A stretch of DNA of 64,000 nucleotides from Clusia tigrina (Eukaryota; Arthropoda; Insecta; Diptera; Clusiidae): positions 217,052,194 to 217,116,193 of the forward strand of contig OV050031.1 of the NCBI GenBank assembly GCA_920105625.2. The letters run 5' to 3'. The notes below the pieces were generated by a model that was not told where the DNA came from, made no database searches, and was given only the letters and a program-made list of their open reading frames with translations. Numbering within the stretch: the first letter of the stretch is position 1; the number at the start of each line of letters is the position of its first letter. Shown here in pieces: positions 23,790 through 34,859 of the stretch. Both the position numbers and the translations under genes were made by a program.

Positions 23790-24406
23790 TGTTACGTAAT
23801 TGCCTTTCTGACAATTTTACCAAACTCAATACTTGGATTCGTATCGCTGGATTGTGTAATAAGCAAACAGTTCCCTCTTCAGTTAGAACAAATGGCTTTA
23901 TTCTATTTGTCCAACTCAATATTGGCTTTAAAACTTTGCTCGCTTCTCACACTTCAGCCTTCGCTAACGTTTCCTTCAGTTAGTCAGTTGTTACACCACA
24001 ATATCCGCTCTCCGACGATCACTTGTTAACTCTCATAGCTAACACGACGCTCACGCTACTTGCTGCCACTCTCAGCATTCAGATATGATCACTTTGTCAC
24101 TGGGGGCTCCTCCAGGATCCGGCCATGATAACTCTGCCACTGTCACTGGTTAACTGATCTGCTACTACGATGTTCACTTTCGGTTACGCTCACTATTTCA
24201 CTGCTGCTGCTCTACGATGTTCATTAGGTCACTTTCACTGGTCCCGATGTCTACTGTGCAGTCGCTTTTACAACTCTTGCACAAGAGGACCTCAACCAGC
24301 TTCAGAACGCCGCTTCGCATGCCTTCTCGTGTGCGCATTTTAGGGGTTGAAATCGACGCTCACCCTAAAACCATCAACCAATCACATGTGTGTTGATTTC
24401 ATAAAA
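23790..24406. mobile_element. Solo-LTR-like dispersed repeat, copy 2
   Basis: About 617 bp, starting TGTTACGTAATTGCC and ending near gatttcataaaa. It aligns along its whole length with copy 1 in the same orientation, with indels: copy 2 lacks the duplicated ggctacgctcactg block and has an extra gggggctcctccaggatccg segment around 24100. It is inserted next to gtatatat, again a TATATA-type target; no clean target duplication is visible on the right. Non-coding; the frames at 23775-24029 are not genes. Confidence 0.72.
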
Positions 24407-24594
24407 ATGATCTGTCATCTCATTTAATTGAGTTCAATATGAAGTTCTTGAAGACTTCATTGGTCTTTTATTAAAAATAATTGTTTTCAGTATACGAAAA
24501 GTTAGTGTGGGGATGCATTCACAGGACCATTTTATGAAGCTTGTATCCCATTAATTGAATTTGCTGTGAAGCTCCTCGATGCAGCTTGTCATAT

Positions 24595-24815
24595 CCTTAC
24601 TTGGACATAGAAAACTTCTATAGAGATACTCTTCCATACCATTTCATTATTGCATGAAACACTTCCGTAGAGATTCTCTTTCATGCAGCATACCATTTCT
24701 TTGCTTTCACATGGAACATTTCTGTAGAGATTCTCTTCGATGCAGTTTACCATTTTCTTATTTTTACATAGAAAATGTTTGTAGAGATTCACATAGAAAA
24801 TTTCTGTGGAGATTC
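24595..24815. repeat. Degenerate ~55-60-bp repeat (catagaaaatttctgtagag)
   Basis: Five copies of cat(a/g)gaaaa.ttctgtagagattc occur near 24605, 24655, 24714, 24769 and 24790, separated by ctctt.catgcag.taccatttc. The last spacing is only 21 bp, so a unit was truncated. The 78-residue minus-strand frame is repeat read-through. Confidence 0.75.
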
Positions 24816-25320
24816 CCAAGGACACTGTCCTGATTTTTTATCCCATTGGTTGATTTTTGTTGAATGTATTTATTTGTTTCTATTATATCAAGGCCACTCA
24901 GTAAGGATATTTCCCATTGGTATAATTGTGACTGAATTTCTTCAATGTTTTCTCATTTCTACATTCTTCATTTGGGGTGGAGATACCCAAGAGCATTCAG
25001 TAAGATCCCATTGTCATTACACAAGTTGCTGGTTTTAAACGTTCCTTATTTAAAAATATCTTTCCTCAGATGGAGGCAGCATATCCGAAGCTTGTCAATG
25101 CTTCCTAGTTCCTGCATTTGTTTCTTATATACAGGAATTTACTGATGTTCACTTCCGTCCCATTCCAGTCGATTTTGTCTGAAGTTTTCAACGCTCCTTC
25201 GTTCCTTTATTTGTTTTTAGTATGAAAAAGTTTAGTATGGAGATTTTCTAAGACACTGTACGATTCTTTCGCATTACTTTCAAGTTTGAGAAGGCCTTCA
25301 ACACTTCTTAGTGCCTTTCT
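24816..25320. other. Diverged repeat-derived sequence
   Basis: Words such as cccattggt, gaatttcttcaatg, ggagat.cccaag and ttcctt.atttgtttcta recur at irregular spacing, which suggests a decayed version of the neighbouring repeat family. No gene is supported. Confidence 0.45.
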
Positions 25321-25665
25321 TTGTGTACGGAAATTTTGTGGAGATTTTCAAGGCCAATCTGTGAGGTTGTTCAATACTTATTCTACGGTCGTCATTCCAT
25401 CAGTGGACTTTTGTGTGAAGATCTTCAACACTTCTTCGTATTTTCCGTTATTTTTCGTATACGGAAATTTTGTGGAGAGATTTTCAAGGCCAATCTTTGA
25501 GGTTGTTCAATACTTATTCTACGGTCGTCATTCCATCAGTGGACTTTTGTGTGAAGATCTTCAACACTTCTTCGTATTGTCCGTTATTTTTCGTATACGG
25601 AAATTTAGTGGAGAGATTTTCAAGGCCAATCTTTGAGGTTCTTCAACACTTATTCTTGAGAAATC
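25321..25665. repeat. 136-bp tandem repeat, about 2.5 copies
   Basis: The phrase aaggccaatct occurs at 25350, 25486 and 25622, exactly 136 bp apart. Units share ggttgttcaatacttattct, gtcattccatcagtggactt and tgtgaagatcttcaacactt. Copies 2 and 3 are almost identical. The 116- and 161-residue frames here (25286-25955) follow the repeat and are not genes. Confidence 0.9.
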
Positions 25666-26240
25666 ATCATCATTCCATCAGTCAAATTTTGTCTGAACGT
25701 CTTGAACGTCGAAAATTGAGTGAAGGGATTCTTCAATCTTTTCTTATTTCTATTATACAAAAATTTAGTGTAGAGCTGACTGAGTACAATTTGTTCATCC
25801 CTTCAATTGAATTTAGTGTGAAGTTCGGAAGTGCTTTATCATTCCTTTATTTGTTTCTAGTGTGGAGTTTCCCAATGCATTTTAGTCAATTTATTTCATC
25901 CCATCAGTTGACTTCTGTGCGAGGTTCTTCAGAGCTATTTCCTTCTTTGTTTTAAAAATTGTTGCGTATATTCAGAAATATATATTATTGAGGACACTCC
26001 TCTGCGTCAACTATTATAAAGCTTCCTTTCTCATTCCTTATGAATCATACAACCAATCTGGTCTACTTCAAGATGTTGGGTGTAAAGAGTTTTCTTTATA
26101 CAGGCAAAGAAATGTATTCATTGATTGATTCCTCCATTCGAAGATTTTTATATTATATAGAGGAGAAAGGGGAGGAGGAGAGGAGTCGACGCTTCCACAA
26201 AAATGTTGTGTCCTCACAATACCAAACTGTCAGAATACCA
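25666..26240. other. Diverged repeat-derived and unique sequence
   Basis: It contains decayed relatives of the 136-bp unit (tgtctgaacgtcttgaac, gtgtgaagttc) up to about 25940, then unique sequence. No gene is supported. Confidence 0.45.
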
Positions 26241-26244
26241 AATT

Positions 26245-26309
26245 GGCGTTAGCTCAGACCTCTCATTGGTAGCGGGCTGTGGAGTCCTTGAATCCCAGGA
26301 TATTGCCGT
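26245..26309 (+). other. tRNA-like A-box/B-box segment (not a functional tRNA)
   Basis: ggcgttagctcagacc...ggtagcg resembles a tRNA D-arm/A-box (TAGCTCAG...GGTAG), and ccttgaatccc resembles a B-box. The ends ggcgtta/tattgcc pair only partly. The segment is about 65 nt, too short for a cloverleaf, with no anticodon arm. It could be a tRNA-derived SINE remnant, a decayed tRNA or chance. Confidence 0.2.
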
Positions 26310-26411
26310 ATTACTCATAGAAAAAATAATTATAATTGCCTGCAAGCATCATTTACAATTTATTACAATTACAATTATAATTCCTGTGTAAAAAATGAGT
26401 AATTGCGGCAA
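26303..26411. repeat. 109-bp imperfect inverted repeat (hairpin)
   Basis: The left arm ttgccgtattactcat pairs with the right arm atgagtaattgcggcaa (one bulge). After an internal mismatch region, a second pairing aattataat/attataatt follows. The loop is about 30 nt. It could be a small MITE-like remnant or a structured RNA element; no flanking duplication was recognised. Confidence 0.5.
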
Positions 26412-27057
26412 AAGAAAAACAAACAAAATAGGAAAGAAAATAAAAACAAAACAAATTAAACAAAAAAACAAACAAAATATATAGAGAAATATAGAAAAAC
26501 GTGAAAAATCACTCTGCTTATTGCATAAGCAAAACAAGAAGTAGGATAAACGACAAATAAACACCGCCAACCACGCACTGCAAGCATTACAGAGACGCCC
26601 AAAAGCACGCAACAAAAATATCTCATATGAACCGCCACGTGAGCCACACACTTACATGACCACCACCCCCGCCAACAGGACGAGTACTTCTTTCTCATGG
26701 ACTCATGACACGATAAAATAAATAATATCCACGTCGTTCTGAAAGGCCACATCAGTCAGTTGTATTTAAATTTGCTTTGTTTGCTTTGCGAAAATGGAGG
26801 CACCGCTGCGAAGCCAACCACATCTCTCCACGTAAGCGACAAATCGAGAGCTTCGTCAGTCAGAGCACTACATACCGACGCATAGCTTGGGACGTTTATG
26901 CATAAGTAAAATATCAAATTAATTAGATGGCTTTGTTTGGCATTTTGTACAAATTAAAAGCCCAGCACACGCGCGCCTCTCCTCCGAAGACACTCAAACT
27001 AAACTATGGGCCGCCACCTTTTCGCCACTTCCACGGCTGACAGTAGATTAACGTCAG
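26412..27057. other. Unique non-coding sequence
   Basis: It starts with an A-rich stretch (aaacaaaacaaattaaacaa-type, 26415-26500) that yields aromatic/Cys-rich frames on the other strand. No gene is supported. Confidence 0.55.
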
Positions 27058-27182
27058 GCAGATGGGCAGGCAGTTGGGCAGGCAGTTGGGCAGGCAGTTG
27101 GGCAGGCAGTTGGGCAGGCAGTTTGGAAGGCAGTTGGGCAGGCAGTTGGGAAGGCAGTTGGGCAGGCAGCTGGGAGGGCAGA
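27058..27182. repeat. 12-bp minisatellite (ggcagttgggca)
   Basis: About ten near-perfect copies of ggcagttgggca, with a few aa/ct substitutions. Because 12 is a multiple of three, four overlapping frames stay open (GSWA, GRQL, QLPA and NCLP repeats). They overlap on both strands and have no other coding evidence. Confidence 0.96.
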
Positions 27183-28505
27183 GTCGTCTCCTGCCTGAGG
27201 GTATGATGATGAATGGTAGGTTGGTTGGTTGGATGGTCAGAGACCTGTTCGCTCGCTCGGTGTGTACCCCACGATGATAGACAAATAAACAAGAAGGCCA
27301 CCAAGTTGGCTTTCGCAGTGGAGGAGCAGCTCGCGTACAAGCAGGGGGCAAAAGTTAAACCTCAGATAAATGCAAATAAATACAGCCAAGTGCACTGATT
27401 GCCTGTTAAGTTGTAGGGAGGGGGTCGATTTTATGTGTGTGTGTGTATGAGAGGGAGTTTGTCTTCATGTGGTTCGGTTATTAAGGGGGCGTGGTTGTGT
27501 GTTTAAAGTACCCAGTTTGAAGACATGTGCTCTTGTTTCCTGGTTGCTGCTTCTCTGCTCAGTTCTCGAGTCTTGCTGGCTCATGTTGTTGTTGTTTCTA
27601 TTATTATTATTATTATTATTAATGCTGTTAATGAATACATCAAAATCCAACGAAGATGAATGAATGACCATAAATAAATACCCAAGTACAAGAGTTTGGC
27701 TCGAGGTCCTTCAAAATATCTGCTTCCTTGTCTTGCCTTGCTCTGCCTTTCTCCTCTTTCCCATGTTGTTTGCCTTTCTTGCCTGCTGCTGGTCCTTATT
27801 GGTTAGTTGCTGGTTGGTTGCTGTTGTGCCTTAGTTTCTTGTGTGTTTTGCGGTTTGTTTTATTGGCCTGCTTTTCTATTTGAAGCACATTTCTTTTCAT
27901 TACGTTAATGAATTAAACGTTATTAACTCCAAATAAATGAGTTCTATGAAGGGATAGAAATATAACTCAAGATGGGCATAGGAAAATGCCAGCAGAGCTT
28001 AAGAGATATGTACCAGTGTTTGTAAAGCAGCAGGGAATTTAAAAATTTAAGCAGAGCTGAAGCAAGGAGTGTTTGTGAAGGGCACTTGAAAGTTGTATAA
28101 TAAAGTTTGTATATAAAATCACTGGAGGGGAAGCTTTCCTCGAAATTCTGGGGTACCTTTCTTTAGTATACTTCTGCAATGTGCTTTCATTTGTTACTAA
28201 TTAGATCTCTTCTATGTATCTGTCTGGTTTGAGTTAGTAACCCACCTAGTCTTCTTGTCCACGACTAATGAAGTAAAATCAAACTCATGTTTCTGGTGTA
28301 CAGTATTCTCTGCAATCCTTCCTCATCTTATCTCATGAGATTCTTCCTTATAAACTGCTGGAGAAGACTTAATAAATTCATTATTTTGATTCTGGTTCTA
28401 GATTTGCTTATCTCCAGTCCACCTTTCATTCTGTATTATCTTCTTCCTCACTACTTCCTAATCTCTAGAACCTATATAAACATATCAAACTAATCCTGCT
28501 TCTGT
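27183..28505. other. Unique non-coding sequence with triplet runs
   Basis: No gene is supported. A TG run lies at 27434-27448, a TTA/TTG triplet run at 27583-27622 and TTGCTGGTTGG-type repeats at 27780-27825. Confidence 0.6.
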
Positions 28506-28509
28506 TCTG

Positions 28510-29115
28510 CAGTGTTAGCTTCGACGTTTCCTCATCGCCATATCTTTTGAAGACACTCCAAAGAGACATGCTTCAGTTCTGGATTACTTTCTGGAGAGTT
28601 TCCTCAAGTTCAATTCTCACTTTATATATAATCTCATCGCCATATCTTTTGAAGACACTCCAAAGAGTCATGCTTCGGTTCTGGATTACCTTCTGCAGAG
28701 TCTTCTCAGCTTCATTTCTCCCTTTATATATAATTCCCCATCTCCATAACTTTTGAAGACATTCAAAGGAGTTCCGCTTCATATTTGGATTGCCTGCTTC
28801 ATAGTCTTCTCAATAATCTATCTCCTCTAATATATAATTCCTCATCACCACATCTTTTGAAGACACTCCAAAGAGTCATGCTTCGGTTCTGGATTACCTT
28901 CTGCATAGTCTTCTCAGCTTCATTTCTCCCTTTATATATAATTCCTCATCTCGACAACTTTTGAAGACATCCAAAGAGTCATGCTTCAGCTCTGAATTAC
29001 CTTCTGCAGAGTCTTCTCAGTTTCGTTTCTCCCTTTATATATAATTCCTCATCTCGACAACTTTTGAGAACATTCCAAAGATTCATGCTTAATTTTTGGA
29101 CTCCGTGCTTCAGAG
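28510..29115. repeat. ~103-bp tandem repeat, six copies
   Basis: The phrase ttttga(agac) occurs at 28545, 28647, 28751, 28855, 28959 and 29062 (102-104-bp steps). Units share cattcc/ctccaaagagtcatgctt, tctggattaccttctg, agagtcttctcagcttcatt and ctttatatataattcctcat. The plus strand is pyrimidine-biased. The 69-residue frames on both strands are repeat read-through. Confidence 0.93.
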
Positions 29116-30760
29116 TCTCCTCAGCTTCATTTATGCAATCCTCCAGTGTCTTCACAGGTTCTGCCTTCCCGTCATTTTAATGAAACAATTGAAGTTGGAT
29201 TGCTGTGATTTTTTTCTAGGAGTTTTCCTTGCCTGACTCACATTGCACATTCACATTTATTCACCCCTTTTTTTTGTCAGGATACTTTTTGTTTCAATTC
29301 TGTTATTGGTGCCAGCAAGAAAGAAGACCATTCTGTAAGTACAGCGAACTTTCAAGGAAACCATCAGTGCTGACATTAAATAAAACTTTTATTTTGTTTT
29401 CGGTTTTCTCAAGCGGGTGGCAATCTCCTTGCGCTCTGCCAAGCGTCCTGTGCACTGAAGAAGTTAGTTAACTGAAAAAGGATCTTATTCTTATGCCACT
29501 CCACCATCTTTTGTTGCAATGTTGACTTTACTTAGCACTCTGTTGACTGCTCTCCTATGCCACTCGCTCAATGTAGAAATAGAAATGCAGCAATAGTAAC
29601 AACAACAACAACAACAACAGTATTAGCAGCAGAAGCAGCAACAACGACAACAGCAACAACAGCAGCAGCAGTAGCATTAGCATTAGCAGCAGCAGCAACA
29701 ACAGCGACAATAAAAGCACGCATTACAGTAGCTCAAAGCAAATACCTTTGGTTTTCCCATAGAAATGGAAGCAAATGCTTTAAAGAAATTGTATTCTTAG
29801 CTGATTTTATTCAAACACAGGACGCACATACATACAGGCAATACACACAAGACACACCTACAGGACACACAAGGCACACACACAAGGCACACACACAAGG
29901 CACTCACCTACATTCTCAATCAAAACAAGAAAAAAATCTTAAATGTTTATTTCACTTATTGTGTTTGTTTGCTTGTGTTGGTATGCATGGCATCCCTCTA
30001 CGATTGTGTGTGTGTGTGTCCAAGCACCTTTATTTTCGCCGTGTGCCAGGGCAATTTAATTTTCCGCATTTTGTGCACTGGCAACAATAACAACAACAAC
30101 AACGACCATAAGGATAATAAGGAGCACAAAAACAAAAATGCTAGTTGAGAAATGAAACTGCTCTCGAAACAAATAAAAAGCTTTTACTTCATTTCTTTTG
30201 GTGCAACTCTTCTTTGAAGATTTTTCTATGAACAAAAGCCAATCCAGCGCGGCCAACACCATCAGCACTATAAGCTGAGCTGGAGCTGGAGCTCCGCTAG
30301 AAAACAAAGGCTAAACATGGCGAGAGTAGTTTGAATGAACAACAACAACGCCAACAACCCACAAACCAACAATAGGGACAAACACATTGTCGCGTTAGAA
30401 TAATTTAATTTTCTCATTTTTGTTTAAGCAAAGCAAAATGCAACTGCAAATTTTTTATATGCATGTATAAATGTATATATGCATTGTATGTAGATATGTA
30501 TTGTATGTATATATGTATTGTGTGTATGTATATGTATTGTATGTGTGTACAAACTGTGAGTGTCCTGCCTGTGTATAAGTTTCAGTATCTTGATGTGTGC
30601 TTATGTTGATAGTTGGCACTCTCGTTTGCTCCCTGACAAATCCTTTTATACTTTCTCATCAACGCCGCCTTTTGAAAGTGTGGCAACTTTGTTGTTCCCT
30701 AATAAACACTCAAAAAATTGTGGTTCATTACATCAATGAATCATATTCATACACCGGAGA
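29116..30760. other. Unique non-coding sequence with CAA/CAG, CA and TGTATA repeats
   Basis: A CAA/CAG triplet run at 29593-29715 and CA-rich acacacaaggcac repeats at 29850-29910 produce the 177-residue Thr/Ala-rich frame at 29557-30090, which ends without any recognisable domain. A CAA run lies at 30083-30102 and atgtatatatgtattgt repeats at 30460-30545. No gene is supported. Confidence 0.6.
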
Positions 30761-30764
30761 TGTA

Positions 30765-31790
30765 CAGTGAAGTGATTCTCAGGTTTACTAGAACTGAGAA
30801 TGCATTCAGAGTTTTTGGATGCCACCAAAAAATTCCTGCAAATTTTATAGCCCAATTAAATACAAGACTTCTGTATATCAATATGATAATTGGTTTAGAA
30901 AGCTTAGCATACTCTCAGGTGCTTAAAAAATTATCCGAAAACATTAAACTAAAAGGACCTCATTTGGGTTTCATACCTGAAAATTACTTATATTTTGATT
31001 TGTGTAAAAAGCAATTGGTGTAAAAATCGCAGCATACTTTCAGGTGCTTCAAAAATTCTCCGAAAAAATATTTAACTGAACGGACGACAATAGGGTTTCA
31101 TACCTGAAAATTACTAAAATTTTTATTTGTGTAAAAAGCTAAGCATACTATCAGGTGCTTCAAAAACTCTCTGAAAATTATTAAACTGAAGCGACCTCAT
31201 TTGGGTTTCATACCAGAAAATTACTTAAGTTTTGATTTGTGTAAAAATCTTAGCATATTTTCAGGTGCTTCAAAATCTTTCCGAAAAAATTACCCAAAAA
31301 TATATTGAAGTAAAAGGACCTCAATAGGGTTTCATACCTGAAAATTACTTGAATTTTGATTTGTGTTAAAAGCTTAGCATACTTTCAGATGCTTCAAAAA
31401 TTCTGCGAAAAAACATTAAACTAAAGGAAACTCATTTGGGTTTCATACCTGAAAATTACTAAAATTTTCATTTGTGTAAAGAAGCATACTTTCAGGTGCT
31501 TCAAAAACTACACGAAAATATATATTAAACTAAAGGGACCTCATCTGAGTTTCATACCAGAAAATTACTTAAATTTTTATTTGTGTAAAAAGCTTAGCAT
31601 ACTATCAGGTGCTTCAAAAATTACCCGAAAAGAAATTAAAATAAAGGGACCTTTGTTGTGTTTCATACCTGAAAACTACTAAAATTTTTATTGGTGTAAA
31701 AAGCCTAGCATACTTTCAGGTGCTTCACAAACTCTCCGAAAAACCTCCTTTGAGTTTCACATTTAAAAATTACTTAAAATTTTTCTAGAT
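30765..31790. repeat. ~107-126-bp tandem repeat with gcatactttcaggtgcttc
   Basis: The phrase agcatactttcaggtgcttc or a close variant occurs near 30905, 31031, 31143, 31251, 31377, 31484, 31597 and 31707. The units also share gggtttcatacctgaaaatt, attaaactaaagggacctca and tttgatttgtgtaaaaagct. Unit length varies through small indels. The 101-residue frame at 30718-31023 is the first unit and a half. The agcatayttTyagg core relates this family to 0.88-1.9 kb and, inverted, to 39.4-40.9 kb. Confidence 0.92.
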
Positions 31791-34700
31791 CACTTTTGGT
31801 AAAAGTGTTAAGTTGCTTAAACGCCTAAAAGCCCACTACAGAAAACTTCAGAATTAAACATTTATTATGTAATTTTATAATATGATTGGGTGTTTTTTCT
31901 TGTAATTTCATGACTGAATTCCTCTAAAAAATTTTCAGTACTGCAAAGAGAAGAGTTCCTAGAATCCTTCACTTTTCAGATCAGATTCTTTGATGAATTT
32001 AAAAGCAATTTTCTTCTTATGGCAGAAGAATCTGTTCATTATTACTATGAACCTTTTTGGTCGAGTGTGCCGCTGCGGCATTACCACTGCAGCCTCCTAA
32101 TGCTGCTGCTGCCTCTGGTTGGTGTTGTTGTTAGTCTCGTTGTTGTTGTACTATTGTTCCTATTCTGTTGTTGTACTGTTGTTGTTGTTGCTGGTGTTGT
32201 TATTGTTGTTGTTGTTGTTGTTGGTGTTGTTGTTATTCTTGTTGTTGCTCCTACTATATAACTTGAATTTAACACCACTACAAAGCGGAATGCACTTTAA
32301 AATTTTAGCACAGCGTCACAGTTGTTGCCGTCATATTTCGCTGTTGTTATTGTTGTTCTTGTTGTTGCTGACCCAAACGTCATTCCGTCATTTGTTTTTA
32401 GTTGGTCGCTTCTTTGCCTGTTTGCTGGCTGGCTGGCTTCCTTTGCTTTTGGCTAGTGTTGTTTTCAACGGCGTCGTCGTCGTCGTCGTCGTCGTGTGCC
32501 CTGGTAAAATAGTCACTTTGTCGCTGACGACCCGGCCTGGTCTGGCCTGGCCCGCTATCGCGCCACCTCCTACAACGCCCACAGCCATTCGCTGACCCTA
32601 CCCCGCCCCCCTCTCCCTCCACTACCATCACTTCATCATCCTTTTGGCTGGCTGCGTCACATTGTTGAGTTGAGTTGAGTTGAGTTGTTTTTAGTTGTTT
32701 GCATGTGTATGTGCAGTCATCATTTGTTTTTATGAGCTTTGCTCCTGCCGTCCGTGTGTTGTTTTTGTTGTTGTTTTTAGTGTTTATTTTTTGTTGTGTT
32801 TTTTATTTTTTTGTTCTTTTCCCTGGTTTTTTCACTTGCTATTTTTATTATTTTCCTTTCGTCGGAATTCCCGCAGTATAAAATTTATTTTCACAGGTAA
32901 TTGCGGTTTTTATTTCAAAAACGTTAAAAAGCACGATTTATGGTGCACAGGAGGGACCCACACAGCACCATGAACACCACAGTCAGGATAACAAAAAAAT
33001 TCTGGGAAAAAGGGGGACGAACAAAATATGGCGAACTTGAAAATTGCTCCAGTATTCCTGCTAATCTAGTGTGTGCGTCCGTCCAGTTGGGAACTTTTTG
33101 TTCTCCCTTCACTCGAAACTAAGGAGGAATGCTTTAATTAAGTTTTCTTTTTGAATGAGTTTTATGGCTCTGGTTTTTTAGCGCTCTTGCTAACAACAAT
33201 GCTTGCTTACAATTGTGTTGTTGGTCAGGAAGTTGTCTAATTGATTCTTTGCCTTTTCACTTACCGGCAATTGAAATTGACTTCAAAGAAGTGCAGTTGG
33301 CTAGGCTTGTAAGAAGACCTTGTATAATGGCACGAATGTTCCATTTGTTTAAAGGTAGTTTAATGTTTTTACTGTTGTACCAATCAACATATTGAAAGCC
33401 TACTTTTAGGCTGGGACGTTATTTGGTGGTGGCGAATTCCAGGTTGGGATCTTTATACAATTTGGTTGTTATGAAGTGGAGCTTTTAGTAAGTAATCTGA
33501 TTTTCTAGTACTTATGTTGGCTAGAATTTCACTTAAATCACTGCCAGGAATCCGATAATCCTCCACCGCATTGTCTCGGTGACTTGTGGAACATAAAAAG
33601 TTGATCCTATCGTAATGATTTACAGTTTATTTACTTCTTTCCATATTTCACTTTTTACTGTTTCGTTTTCATTTTACATTTCTCCACGCCTCTATTTCGC
33701 AACTACTCTTGGCTCATAGTAATAAATGACTTGGTGACATTCCATTCTAATTGCCACCTTCTCGACTATTCAGCCAGCCACACACACTCATACGCACTCA
33801 CAGTTCAGTTGGCTCAGTGAAAGGTTCAAGTTGGCAAAGATCATGTGCCCGGCAATAAAAGAACCATAAATGTTGCCACATACTTGCGCCAGTCCAATTG
33901 GTGGCCTCATAAACTTACTTTGTTGTAGATTTTATGTACCGAAAAGCTGTTAGCAAATGTAAAATCAATTTGCTCCGCCTAAAAGCATGCTGCTGGGCTT
34001 TAATGTGTCGCTAGCGCCTTGGCTCGTGTGGGTGCGTGTGACAATCGTAGCACAGCTATAAACAAACTTAACAACTGCAATCGACTTGAGGCAAATGCCG
34101 CAAACGCTTTCAAATGAGCACACTTACACCTACTCGCCCTCACACACAGCCTAACACACACACACACACATACGCACACTTTCACACACACTAGTGTACC
34201 TACACGTGTAGTAGTTAACTCTTATGGTGTAATGAAAATGTCACAGTGCTTAAGAACAATAACTGCGACAAATGCCAATGCCGCCGCCGCTCTGAGTGTG
34301 TGTGTGTGTGTGCAGTAGTGTAGTGGCTTTGCCGTTGCTTACGCGAAATTCCACTGAATGGCGAGGACTGCGGCAAATGGCGGTTGTGCCACCACCACTA
34401 CTGCTGCGACGGCGCCTCTGTCTGCAACGACAAATACAACCACTTAAGTCATTTACTGCCACTCGCTGTGAATATGCGTATAAACAATAGTTCATTTAGT
34501 TCTTGATGCAATAACAACAACAGTAAAAGCAAAAGGCAATAACAATGGCCCAGCCAATGCCAACGCCCCAGCAGTAAATTGAGGCCATGATGACGTCGTC
34601 AGCAGTAGTGGGTTCATTGATGACATTTGCAACTTCACTTTACAATAAAAGTATGTGCAAAGTTATGGAATAGTAGTCTAATATATCATCTGGAGCTTTT

Positions 34701-34859
34701 AAGGTATTCATCAATAACCGGGCATGTCATTGGTAGCGTCATCGATGGCTGTCTGTGCTGCTGACATGTCGTTTACAACGTCAGCGATTGCTATCATATT
34801 CAAAAAGTGGGCTGCTGAGTGGTGGTATACTTTAGATCAGATATTTCATTTAATAATAC
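31791..34859. other. Unique non-coding sequence with several triplet runs
   Basis: No gene is supported. GTT/GTTGTT runs are at 32118-32250 and 32340-32370, a CGT run at 32472-32496, a TTGAG pentamer run at 32662-32687, CA at 34138-34175 and TG at 34296-34312. The Val/Leu-rich 158-residue frame (32119-32595) and its neighbours are translations of these runs. A perfect hairpin AGCCTA-CTTT-TAGGCT is near 33398-33413. CACAG|GTAATT at 32896 is a poor splice-like junction. Confidence 0.6.

Noticed and set aside
27004..27351. Overlapping 115- and 113-codon frames with Leu/Pro/Ala or Cys/Leu/Pro repeats (antifreeze- or collagen-like look)
   Set aside because: A 12-bp repeat keeps several frames open on both strands; length effect only.
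29890..29935. Minus-strand AG|GTGAGT junction at about 29905
   Set aside because: The upstream minus-strand sequence is purine-rich; no acceptor-quality tract.
29557..30090. 177-codon plus-strand frame, one of the longest in the window
   Set aside because: The first half is a CAA/CAG triplet run (Thr/Ala) and the middle is an ACACAAGGCAC repeat; no domain, no splice or start context.
32019..32595. Val/Leu-rich frames resembling membrane proteins
   Set aside because: They are translations of GTT and CGT triplet runs; the opposite strand gives equally long Thr-rich frames.
32881..32905. Possible recursive splice site TTTTCACAG|GTAATT at 32896
   Set aside because: The donor half lacks G at +5 and the pyrimidine tract is short and broken by purines.
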